From assembly GCA_024196135.1 (NCBI GenBank), contig JAMQCK010000483.1, positions 1 through 21,725 of the forward strand: a stretch of DNA of 21,725 bases. The letters are read 5' to 3'. Both the position numbers and the translations under genes were made by a program. Source of the stretch: Pleurotus ostreatus/Saccharomyces cerevisiae fusant. Its lineage: Eukaryota; Opisthokonta. Below the pieces are notes generated by a model. That model was not told the DNA's origin and did no database searches. It saw nothing but the letters and a program-made list of their open reading frames with translations. Below are positions 9,539 to 18,209 of the stretch, in pieces (the stretch's first letter is position 1; the number at the start of each line of letters is the position of its first letter).

Positions 9539-10802
9539 TTAGTCGAAAGATACGAGCCGGAAGATGGCGCTGAAGTGGCAGGTGATGAACCACATCTGCA
9601 AGAGGTTAGTTTCATATACGCATGGATTTAGAGGAAATACACGCACGTTATACCACCAGTAAGAATCCTTATCCGCCTCCTGGGAGTGGTCGCGGAGGAA
9701 TTTGACGCTCGTCGTCGCCGCGAGGCCGAGGAAGAGGAGCGTGTAGAGCGCAGGTGGGGTCCACAGGCTGACGAGCGTCGCAGTCCACGCGAATATCATC
9801 GCCGCGAGGGCGAGCCGCCCGCCCAGGCCCGGAAACATCATCGCGACCGTCGTGCGCCCGACCGCCGCATCGCCGTCTCGGTCGCGAAAGTCCTGCGCGT
9901 GGCCCTGCGGAAGGTGCGGTAAGTAACGGTCCGAGGAGTAAGTGACGGGGCGAGGAGTAAGAATTGGTGAGAAGAGGAAGTGACGGTGAGAATATTAAAT
10001 GGCGCGAGTAGTAAGTAGACCCGAATGAATACACCTGTCCGTCGCCCAGGGGACACGCGCAGACGACAGGAAGAAAATCAATGACAGGAGGAAACAGTAC
10101 TCACGGTGGTCGTGAAGATCGCTGCCTTGACCAGGATGGCCAGCGCCGCGCTGTAGTCTAGCGGCGCGTCGCCGCCGAACAGGACGCCGATGCCCCAGAA
10201 GTACGTCGCGTACCCGACGGCGCAGATGAGGGACTTGAGGTACCACACGGTCGAGAGCCCGCACTCGTTGTACGCGTAGATCGCGACGAGGTGGATGAGG
10301 CTCGGCGCGAGCACGCCGTGCGCGGCGGAGAACGCGAGCGACGCGGCGATGAAGGCGAGGTATAGGATGTGCGCCGCGTCGGGGGTGATGCGCCCGGAGA
10401 CTATGGGGCGGTCGGGCTTCCCCGCGCGGTCCTCCTCCAGGCCGACTGTCTGGTTCTTGATCTGGGGGAAGGTCAGTGGGAGTACGGCAGGGGGAGCGGC
10501 GGAGTTACTGACCTCGAACGCGATGAGGTGCAGCTCCAGGAAGAGGAAGCCGTTGAGAATGGAGGTGAAATGGTTGGGGATGACCAGCGCCGTGCCAGCC
10601 ATCATCTAGATTGAATAGGATCAGCGCTACGCATGGGATGTGGCCACGGGAGGTTGCGCACCGAGGGCATAACTGTCGACACGATGTCGGACTTGTTGAA
10701 TAGGTAGATGGTGTAGGCCAGGTCGGCCACGGAAGATAGAAGCGTCCGAGGACCATGAAGCGCACGAGCGAAAGCCTGCACGGCGCACGAAAGGGAGAAC
10801 AT
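9539..10802 (-). CDS. UbiA-type membrane prenyltransferase
   Basis: The exons are 10802-10662, 10605-10513, 10461-10105, 9904-9647 and 9595-9539, joining to 906 nt and 301 aa, the usual family size. UbiA enzymes are integral membrane proteins that transfer a prenyl chain from a prenyl diphosphate to an acceptor, often aromatic. The first Asp-rich motif begins with NQT at 81-83, continues with EED at 87-89 and ends with KPDRP at 93-97. The second, AQDFRDRDGD, is at 200-209. About nine hydrophobic segments flank them in the order expected for the fold. The N-terminal YLFNKSDI text is typical of fungal members. All introns are phase 0. Intron 2 (51 nt) is stop-free, and intron 3 is unusually long at 200 nt. 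The C-terminus is uncertain: an 89-nt intron (9553-9465) would replace the last residues with 40 others, ending at 9342. The prenyl donor and acceptor cannot be told from the sequence. Confidence 0.9.
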
Positions 10803-10915
10803 ATCGAACAGCGAAAACACGACAAACAACGGAGAGATATACAGAGGACGAGGGCGGGGGGGAGGCAGGCAGCGACGGCGGGGGGGATGCTCCAACCCAG
10901 CCTCGCCCATGTTTG

Positions 10916-10923
10916 TTTTTATA
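10916..10923 (-). promoter_or_regulatory. TATA box of the UbiA gene
   Basis: On the minus strand TATAAAAA lies 114 bases before the UbiA start codon (10802) and is followed by a pyrimidine-rich leader. This supports 10802 as the start, because the in-frame ATG codons further upstream would lie before or at the transcription start. Confidence 0.65.
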
Positions 10924-10953
10924 CCCGATGTGTCGCGCCAGCCCGTGCCCACT

Positions 10954-10970
10954 CGACCGCAACGCGGTCG
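10954..10970. promoter_or_regulatory. Perfect palindrome containing CCG-N5-CGG upstream of UbiA
   Basis: CGACCGCAACGCGGTCG has 7-bp arms around AAC and contains an everted CCG-N5-CGG. It lies about 31 bases upstream of the UbiA TATA box. CGG triplets in fixed spacing are typical targets of fungal Zn2Cys6 factors. Binding is inferred. Confidence 0.4.
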
Positions 10971-11011
10971 GGCGACCCTGGAGGCAAAATGCACGAGCCC
11001 GGTTGTTTGTT

Positions 11012-11025
11012 CGACCGCATGTCGG
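11012..11025. promoter_or_regulatory. Second CCG-N5-CGG site upstream of UbiA
   Basis: CGACCGCATGTCGG repeats the CGACCGCA half of the palindrome 58 bases away and again gives CCG-N5-CGG (11015-11025). It has the same orientation and spacer length as the first site. Confidence 0.35.
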
Positions 11026-11187
11026 AATCGGAAACTATTGACAGGCGGGGCACGGCGCGCGCAGGCAAACTGATCCTGAGGGGCCCCGCGATGGGCAGGG
11101 CGCGCGCGGCAGCGATACGAGTTGGGAAGGCTATTCGACCAAACCTGTTTGAGGAACAGGGCCCCGGCGGAGGGGAAAGCATCGTCG

Positions 11188-11225
11188 CGTCACTCCGTGT
11201 GCTGCACCCGTCACTCGGTGCGCTG
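11188..11225. repeat. Two-copy imperfect direct repeat
   Basis: CGTCACTCCGTGTGCTG (11188-11204) is followed by CGTCACTCGGTGCGCTG (11209-11225), with two mismatches and a period of 21 bases. No function is evident. Confidence 0.7.
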
Positions 11226-12844
11226 GGCCCCGGGCGTAGCACAGCGCCCCCGATATGGGCCGTATGTCGGGCGTGACCCTGTCCCAAGCTCAGGGCGCGA
11301 CGCGCCTCGTCCAGAGGCTCAGATTCCGCGGCGAGACACACGGCAACTTGCCGCGCCACGGAGGCATCTTTTCCACCTTGACGAGCGACGCGACGAAACA
11401 GAAAAAAATATGAGATCATCGGCGCGGTGAGGTGATCGTCCGCGCAGTAAGCTGGCGCCTGAGCGAGCGAGGTTGTGTTGGTACTGTCAACCGACGCTTG
11501 ACGGAGGAGAGGTGATCGCATCTTCTGGCTACCAACGCGTAGCCCGGGGCTTGCCGCCGCGTGCGACGGCGTGTTGATGCGTATTGAGACCCGAAACCCG
11601 CAAGTCTCGGCGCAGAGTCCAACGACCCGAGCAACACCCTATTCGTGACTGAATTGTCGTCACCGAGGCACGATGCTGCAGGTCATCATCATCAAGCTTA
11701 CACCGGTGATCCAAAGGGTGCTCTGTGATTCTTCCATAAGGGGATTGATGGTGCTGTTGTGGGCGCCCCAGTTCGAAATTCCCACGCCACGACCCTGCCA
11801 TGACAGAGCTGCGCGCAGTGAATGTGTTGACTAGAGCGGTCGACATGGCAGTCCCCAGCAGTTCTAGTTCATTCCGGAGGAGGTCAGGGAGCGACAGGCG
11901 AGGGGTCCAAGGCGCGTTAGTCTCGAAACGGACCCAGCCGACCCAGCCGACGACGATTGGCAGCAAGATTTTGAAGTTCCATCGAGATGGCGCCCAAAGA
12001 CTCCAAGGCGATTGGGTTGTTTTCTACCCCGGTCTTCAAGCTTGTCGACAGAGTACAGAGCACTGAGACGTTCGGATCTAATACTCATCAGTATAAACCT
12101 CGTTGGCTGCCCTCACCAGCACTCGCGCGCGTCTATCATAAGCGCGGTGGCACATATACTCTCTGGTTTGCGAGACTACCGGAAAGGGTGAATCCAGCCT
12201 CATGGAGTGCATGAGACTTCGCGGTACCGATAGGCAGCAGTCCAGCGCAGGCACGCTAAGCATATGTGACAAACGCCTACTGACCATCTCCTCGACTGAG
12301 CAGCGAGGCATCGTGTCAGCGATTGGCGTGCAGGTGCCGTAAGGTCTGCTGTTCAGTGAGATAGGCAGGTCAGAAACGAGCGAAGGCAAACGAAGGTACG
12401 CGCACCTCAGCTCGTCGGCCTGAAGCGGTCTCGCCGCTCGCGTACCACTTTAGGTGCGCTCCTCCTGGCCCTCGTCCATCGGCCCAGCCGCGCGAATAGG
12501 ACAGATCGTGAAGGGACTTGGAGGGATAGCCGCTACCGTCGGTTTGTGGTATCGATACAGATGTTCTCAGCGTGTATCCAGGCGGATCGGTCGGGTAGCG
12601 TGAGTGAGCGTGAGTGTGTGCGACCTTCAAGCTTCAAGCCCCCATGGCCATGGAGCACTAGCGCGTAGCTGTAGCAGGGCGACAGGACGTGAGAGCGCGA
12701 AATTGCATGATGGTAGCGAGAGAGCGGGAAGAGAAAACCGTCGCGCAAGCCAGCTGCGAACTTTACGAGAACAAGTCCCAAGCTCGCCGGAAGGCGCCGG
12801 GTCTGTGATTCACGGACCACGTGCCGGGCCAGACCTTTTGATTA

Positions 12845-13024
12845 ATGGCCATTCAACACCTTCAGGCGCCCGACGACGAGCGCGACGTCGTCGGCGATGG
12901 GCAGCGCATCGTCAAGGTGAAGGGCCTAAAAATCCACGAAAGCCGATGCACTGCCCCAGCTCGACATGACTCACGACAGATCGCAGCAGGCAAAGTCCGA
13001 ACCGGCAGACGCCATGTCGCGTAG
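12845..13024 (+). CDS. Small hypothetical ORF, 59 aa, doubtful
   Basis: The ORF starts with ATGGCC at 12845 and stops with TAG at 13022-13024. The first 30 codons are rich in G/C at third positions and encode a charged, soluble-looking segment (DDERDVVGDGQRIVKVKG), which looks more coding-like than the rest of this gene-poor stretch. The second half loses that character, so it could be a single exon, a fragment of a decayed gene, or chance. I do not recognise it and no domain can be named. Confidence 0.2.
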   Translation: MAIQHLQAPDDERDVVGDGQRIVKVKGLKIHESRCTAPARHDSRQIAAGKVRTGRRHVA

Positions 13025-13984
13025 ATAAGTGCAAGAATACGGCTGAGAGACATTGACAGTGTACAGGGATTGTCGGAGCTGCCCGTGGGGATGCATACAG
13101 AAGCCGAAGTCTGGCGCGTCAAGATCGTCGCCACTGCTAAACTGACGATCTGCGCGAAGCAAGTTGGCTCGAAGACACGCATGCACCGGAGCGCTATCGG
13201 CAAGAGCCAGCGAGTACGTCATCATAAGGTGTGTGATGCATGGACTGCATGTAAAGTTTTTGACTGTCGCTTCTCGCTTGTGTGGCTCTCAGAATTATTC
13301 AGCACTGAGTGTATGTGGGCGCCGATGGGCGCGCATCACGTGCATAGCGTGAGACAGTTCCGGCAAACCCCGAGGACCGAATTTCGGCCAGCTTGTACTC
13401 TGATTCGAGTAGCGGGACATTGTAGGTGAGTACTCACGATGACGTGAGCAGTTCGTGCCATGATACGTCTTCTACTGCACATGGTGGCGGGCTTCCCTTC
13501 GACAGGCTCAGAGAATTAACAGCGACCTGGGAGAAAGGGAGGATAGTGAAGTCGGAATCTCTGAGGCCATCGGCGCGAAGTGGACTATGGTTAGCTCTGC
13601 CCCTTCAAATTTTTGCAAAGATTCCATGTGCACTACTGGATTCTCTCCTGGTGAGACCTCAAGTCCCTTTTCTCGTAATGGAGCATTCTGGAAGGTAACG
13701 CGATGTGAGCTTCTCGAGTCAGCTCATTCAACGAAGCGCGTGCCCCCTCCCCCGTGCGGTACATGCCAAGAAATGCACAGCGACGACGTCTTTGGCGTAT
13801 CTCTGTAGGTGCTCCCGTCGTGGAAAACTGCCCTATAGCTGTCATTAGCCGCTATCTGTACGTCGTTCCTGCTCGTCGTTGATTTCACTTATACTTTTTG
13901 TTCAGATATGCATGCAAGCTCTCCCACAGTCACCGTTTCAATCCATCCTTCTCCCGTGAAGAAGCATCCCCCAACCGCGACTTC

Positions 13985-14119
13985 ATGGCCCGTCGTCCCT
14001 TTTTCTCCCGTTCCTTGCCGAACGCCCATCTTCCTTCCGCCCTTCGACCCCCGCATCTCAGTGAAGGTTGGCTATGGCGCCTCTATCTGACCTGCGCGCC
14101 TCCGGCCTGTTCGACATGA
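13985..14119 (+). promoter_or_regulatory. Upstream ORF overlapping the SDR copy 2 start
   Basis: An ATG at 13985 opens a 44-codon frame that overlaps the SDR start (14074) in another frame and stops at 14117-14119. Its context has T at -3 but G at +4, while the SDR start has G at both -3 and +4. If transcription starts near the TTATAC at 13889-13894, this uORF would be in the leader and could lower translation. The leader start is unknown. Confidence 0.35.
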
Positions 14120-15191
14120 CGGACCGCATCGCGCTTGTAACTGGCGGCGGCACGGGCATTGGGCTCATGATAGCGCACGGCTTCGCCGCGAACGGGGCCA
14201 AGGTATACATCGGCGGGCGCAGGAAGCACGTACTGGAGAAAAGTGCGCAGGACTTCAAGGGTGTAGGGCAACTCATCCCGTACGTCGATCGTTGCCCCGA
14301 TTCTCTCCTACCCCGCCAGAGGATTCAACCTGAAGCTTGACTCCAACCCAGCATCGTAATGGACGTCACCGACAAGTCCAGCATCATCGTTGCTCGAGAC
14401 ACCATCGCCTCAACGGACGGCTTTCTCGACGTCCTCGTCAACAACGCCGGGCAGACAGGCCCCATGTCGTTCTGGATGGCCGACGAATCTGCGTCGCAGA
14501 ACCGCCACGCTGAAGCCTTTGGCGCGGCCCTCTTCTCTGAGGACCAGGGTGGCTGGGCGAGCGTCTTCGCGGCCAACGCGCACTCGACGTTCTTCGTTAC
14601 GACCGCACTTCTGGGTCTCCTTGCGAAGGGCGCCGCGCGCCATGGCACGCACAGCGCGAGCGTGATCAACATCACGAGTATGTGCGCGAGCAGCAAGATT
14701 GCGCAGGCCCATGTACGTCGTTCTTCACGGTCATTCCCTTGCTCAGTTCCCAACGAAGTCTATTTTCAACGGTTGAACTAACCGCGTGTATATCTTCAGT
14801 TTGCCTACAACGCCACGAAGGCCGCCGCCACGCATATCACCAGTATGCTCGCCACCGAACTCGCGCGCCGCAAGATCCCAGTGCGCGTCAACGCCCTCGC
14901 CCCCGGCGTCTTCAAATCCGAAATGACACACTTCGCGCTGGAGAAGGGCCTGGAAAGCATCACGCAACTTCTTGGGATGCACGCGGTGCCGGCTGGGCGG
15001 ATAGGCAGGTGCGTTCTCCCAGCTGATGAAGTACAGAAACAGGGCATACACATCTGACTGCGGTGCTGAATAGCGAAGTCGAGATGGCTGGCACTGCGCT
15101 ATGGATGGCCTCTGCGGCTGGAGGATATCTGAACGGACAGGAGATTCTTATCGACGGAGGACATGCGACGCTGAACCCATCGAGGCTGTAG
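14074..15191 (+). CDS. Short-chain dehydrogenase/reductase, copy 2 (RhlG/3-oxoacyl-ACP reductase-like)
   Basis: The exons are 14074-14279, 14352-14712, 14800-15008 and 15074-15191, joining to 894 nt and 297 aa. The protein is a paralog of copy 1 (817-1950), with roughly two-thirds identity by eye, and all three introns fall at the same codon positions and phases. It keeps TGGGTGIG (23-30), NNAG, the ITSM serine (S178), Y192 and K196 (YNATK), and the GGRR pair suggesting NADPH. The active site looks intact, so it should be an active reductase or dehydrogenase of unknown substrate. It is convergent with the FAD monooxygenase, 496 bases apart. The start is set by homology to copy 1; a TTG codon two codons upstream is not a plausible fungal start. 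One residue is missing near the N-terminus and one is gained in exon 3 relative to copy 1. Confidence 0.93.
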
Positions 15192-15687
15192 GAAATACGT
15201 ATCCTATAGTACGTTGCGAATTGAATCTGGAGGTAGCGAAAATGCAGTGGCAACCTTAAGCGGGACTCAATGTCATGCGAAAGTCGAACATCAAGGCACG
15301 TGATGTCGCGGGGATTGCCGGTCACGCTGACTGCCAGTGACGGACGCAGAGTTGCTCTTGAGTCCCAGTCTTTCTCTGGAGTCATCGAGCAGGGAAAGCT
15401 GGGCTCAGCACCAGCGAAGAACCTTAACAGTGCTTCAACCGTTCAGTGCGTACATACAAGAATGAACATCGTCCCTGTAGCCAAGTCCAAGATACGAACA
15501 AATCCACGAAGACGAAAAGACACGGAAAGTACAGCTTCCCGCCCGCACATTCACAACGCATCAGAGTGCGGGCGAACCCTGCCCAACAAAGTCCTCGCTT
15601 CTGCACATCGCATCAGCCATGTCACCACCGCGCGCGTCCAAACCGCCTCACCCGTCAAGTCCGCTGCAAGGGAGGGTCAGTAAGCAC
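15192..15687. other. Convergent intergenic region (SDR copy 2 / FAD monooxygenase)
   Basis: This 496-base stretch lies between two convergent stop codons. I saw no gene, repeat or clear poly(A) hexamer. It should contain both 3' UTRs. Open frames of up to 137 codons on the plus strand have no recognisable features. Confidence 0.6.
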
Positions 15688-17674
15688 CTAGGCTAGTTGC
15701 GCGACAACCCTCGCCTGCGCCGCGTTCAAGTCAGCCCCACCCACCCCGTTTTCCACCGGCAGCCCACTGACACCCTCCCCCTCCACCGGCACCCCGTACT
15801 CCTGCTCCAGCGCATACCGCCCGTAGTTCAGCCACCACCCCTCCGCCGCGTCCGCCGCGTCAAAGTCGAGCTGCCGCGCGTACGTGTGCCACGCGGCCGC
15901 GAAGTCCTCGTCGCTCATCATCTGCTCGTCCTCGTTGATCAGGAGCGTTGCGGCCAGACTGGCGTCCCGGCTCTCGCGCTGCGGGCCCGGCGGGAGCATG
16001 ACCTGGTGGATGGACTCGAACTCGGAGGCCTCGACGGCGGCGACGCGCGCCATGCGGGATTGGTTGTAGCCGTGAAGGAACAAAGGGATGTGCGCGCGGG
16101 CGGTGATGTGGGCGAAGATGCGCGCGAGGGTGAAGGCGTCCTCGATGGCGAGGGCGCTAGTAGGTGTGTTAGGTGCTATCAGCTTTTAGTGAAAGAAGGC
16201 CTACCAGTGGTGCGTGCAGTGGATCGGCGACCCGTGCGCCGCGTCGCCGATGAGCACCACGCGCGAGTTGCGATCTGCGAAGCGCGTAAAGCGCGGGACG
16301 GTCTGCGTCGTGGTGTGTACGGTGTGCGCCATCTTCGCCAACCGCCGCAAGCGCGGGTCGAACTGCTTGAAGTAATCATTGAAGTCCTCGTACGGTTGGT
16401 TCAGCTGGAAATGCCCGTCGACGAGAGGCTCGCTGGGATCGCATATCCGAACTGCAGTCATGATGAAGGCATCCGGACCACACTATGCGGGGTAAGCGAG
16501 ATTGCTCGCATAGCTTGACTATCATTACTCACTGGATGTCCCAAAACCACCATGCCAGTCCCTGGCCAGCCGATCAGCTAAGAGAATGAGAATGAGCGAC
16601 ACCAGACAACCGTGCGGCTAAGCGAGTACGGCTGGGGCTCACATTGTTTTGCCAGAGAGGGTCCAGAATGGGATCGCTTCGCATACGCTCGCGGGATATA
16701 CAGAAAGTCCACCTGCACACCGCATAAGAGCATGTAAAGCGCGCTGAAGGTCGCTTACCCCCTCGTCGCATGTATTGTGGGAAATGAAGACCTGGGCCGG
16801 TACGCGCTGTACAGGCTCGCGCCGTCGTCTTCATCGTCCTCCATATCCTCATCGTCCGCGTAGATGGGTTCCGGGTCCTGGTTGACGTAGGCGCGCGTAA
16901 CGCTGAAGCGCCCATCCGCGCCCACGACCTAACTCGCTGTTAGCCTTCCCTGCTACTCGGCTCGGGGGTCATGCGCACGATGTCAGCGGAGAAGGACTGG
17001 CCGGCAGCGCTGACGACCACAGGGCGGTCGCCCGGGATGACCGACGCGACCTGTACGTGGTACACGATGTGCACACCCGCGAGTCTGCAGATCTGGGTCA
17101 GATGATCGTGAAGGGTGTCGTACTGGGCAATGAGTCAGCGACTTCTGCGCGGGGTTGGGGAACGCGGATAGACGCGCACAGGGATCGTCCAGAAGTTGCC
17201 GAGGAGGTCGGTGACGCATTGGGGATCGTAGGAGAGGCGCCCGAGGACGTGGAACGAGGTCCCTGCGAAGGCGATATTCAAACACTGATATGAAGGGAGG
17301 GACTGAATGGGGATCGACCTTCGACAATCGTAAGGCTGCGCGCGTAATCGTCAGAATTCATGCACGATAGATAGTGAGGAACAGAACGCACTCTCTACAA
17401 ATCGTGCCCTTGCTTCGCAGAAGCTCCCGCACACCGGGCATCGTCTCGAGCAGACGCGTCGCATTTGGGGGAAGACGTAGCCCGCCGCGGGACTGCAAAT
17501 CGCCTAAGCGTGTGTCCTTCTCAAGATTTACGGTACACGTACGGCGCTCGGGGGATCCTTTTCCAGGATCAGGACTTTGTGGCCATTCTGCGCGAGCTGG
17601 TATGCAGAGACGAGACCCGCTATACTGCCGCCGACAACGATGAAGTTGAGTGGGCACGTTTGTGGGGACGCCAT
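15688..17674 (-). CDS. FAD-dependent monooxygenase, salicylate hydroxylase-like (PHBH fold)
   Basis: There are ten exons: 17674-17543, 17492-17392, 17335-17319, 17262-17180, 17122-16979, 16928-16759, 16712-16643, 16577-16533, 16482-16205 and 16156-15688, joining to 1509 nt and 502 aa. Group A flavoprotein hydroxylases use NAD(P)H and O2 to hydroxylate aromatic or related substrates. The N-terminal dinucleotide fold has VVGGSIAGL (13-21) and the ribose-binding E38. RGGLRLPPN (46-54) follows, then the DG motif VVGADG (160-165) and the second FAD motif GDAAH (333-337). Where many relatives have a QG-containing loop after GDAAH, this protein reads GSPIHCTHH, which is unusual. An Asp/Glu-rich insert (about 183-194) follows the DG motif. 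Exon 3 is only 17 nt. The exon 6/7 junction is uncertain, since other in-frame donors would shorten exon 6. No signal peptide or membrane segment was seen. The substrate is unknown. Confidence 0.88.
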
Positions 17675-18209
17675 GACCGTTGCTGCGTTAAGGACGAATG
17701 GGGCGGGAGATTCGAGACAAGCCCGTGTGATTGTCCTTCATGGAAAAGGCAAAGATGTGAGACAATGCTCAACGCCCTTATGGCAATCACATTCCCCGTG
17801 GCACGCCCCTTGCGCCACGCGGTGATAACGTACTCTGGACCCACAGGTGTAAAGCTAACAATACAGGCCAGCTACCACTTTCATTTACTCGCCACACCCA
17901 CTGAGTTCAAGAGGATTCAATAGCCTAGATAAATACATAAATAGTCGAGTATGATTAAAGTAAACTGCTGCATACGATATGTAGACTGCCTTCATCGGGA
18001 AGAGACAAGTATAAGCACAACAGGCAAGAGTACAATAAATAAGTGAGGGTGGTCATTGACATTCGAGTGAGTGAAGAGAAGGAAAAGGCGTGAGGCGTGA
18101 GGTGCGGCAGGGACCTGATTAATCTCAGTCCAGAGCGAATAGAGTAGACACCAAGAGAGCACGGACGTGAGGACAAGAAGCACTCGAGCTCAAGAAGCAA
18201 GAAGCACCC
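17675..18209. other. Intergenic region: FAD monooxygenase promoter and STE12 3' UTR
   Basis: This 535-base stretch lies between the monooxygenase start (17674) and the STE12 stop (18210), both genes reading leftward. The middle (about 17920-18060) is AT-rich. No clear TATA box or gene was found. Open frames on both strands lack features. Confidence 0.6.

Larger units (their letters stand above)
10924..14073. other. Gene-poor stretch of about 3.2 kb between UbiA and SDR copy 2
   Basis: No coding region with a recognisable domain was found on either strand. The left end holds the UbiA promoter sites and the right end the SDR copy 2 leader. In between are scattered short open frames, several small hairpins, a 21-base-period direct repeat (11188-11225), a short GACCCAGCC tandem near 11932-11950 and a 59-codon open frame at 12845-13024. 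I saw no terminal inverted repeats, transposase text or tRNA-like B boxes. It may be long regulatory DNA, a noncoding transcript or a decayed gene. Confidence 0.5.

Noticed and set aside
10919..11521. 200-codon open frame on the minus strand in the gene-poor stretch
   Set aside because: The translation has no domain, no membrane or signal pattern and runs into the UbiA promoter. It is probably chance openness in GC-rich DNA.
13495..13511. CCCTTCGACAGGCTCAG, similar to a dispersed repeat common in bacterial genomes
   Set aside because: It is a single short match with no bacterial-like genes around it, so chance is the simplest explanation.
14068..14073. TTG two codons before the SDR copy 2 ATG as a start
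   Set aside because: Nuclear fungal genes rarely use TTG starts, and the ATG at 14074 has a good context and matches copy 1.
15697..16518. 273-codon open frame on the plus strand
   Set aside because: It is antisense to exons 9 and 10 of the FAD monooxygenase, is Arg/Val-rich and has no domain text. It is a shadow of GC-rich coding sequence.
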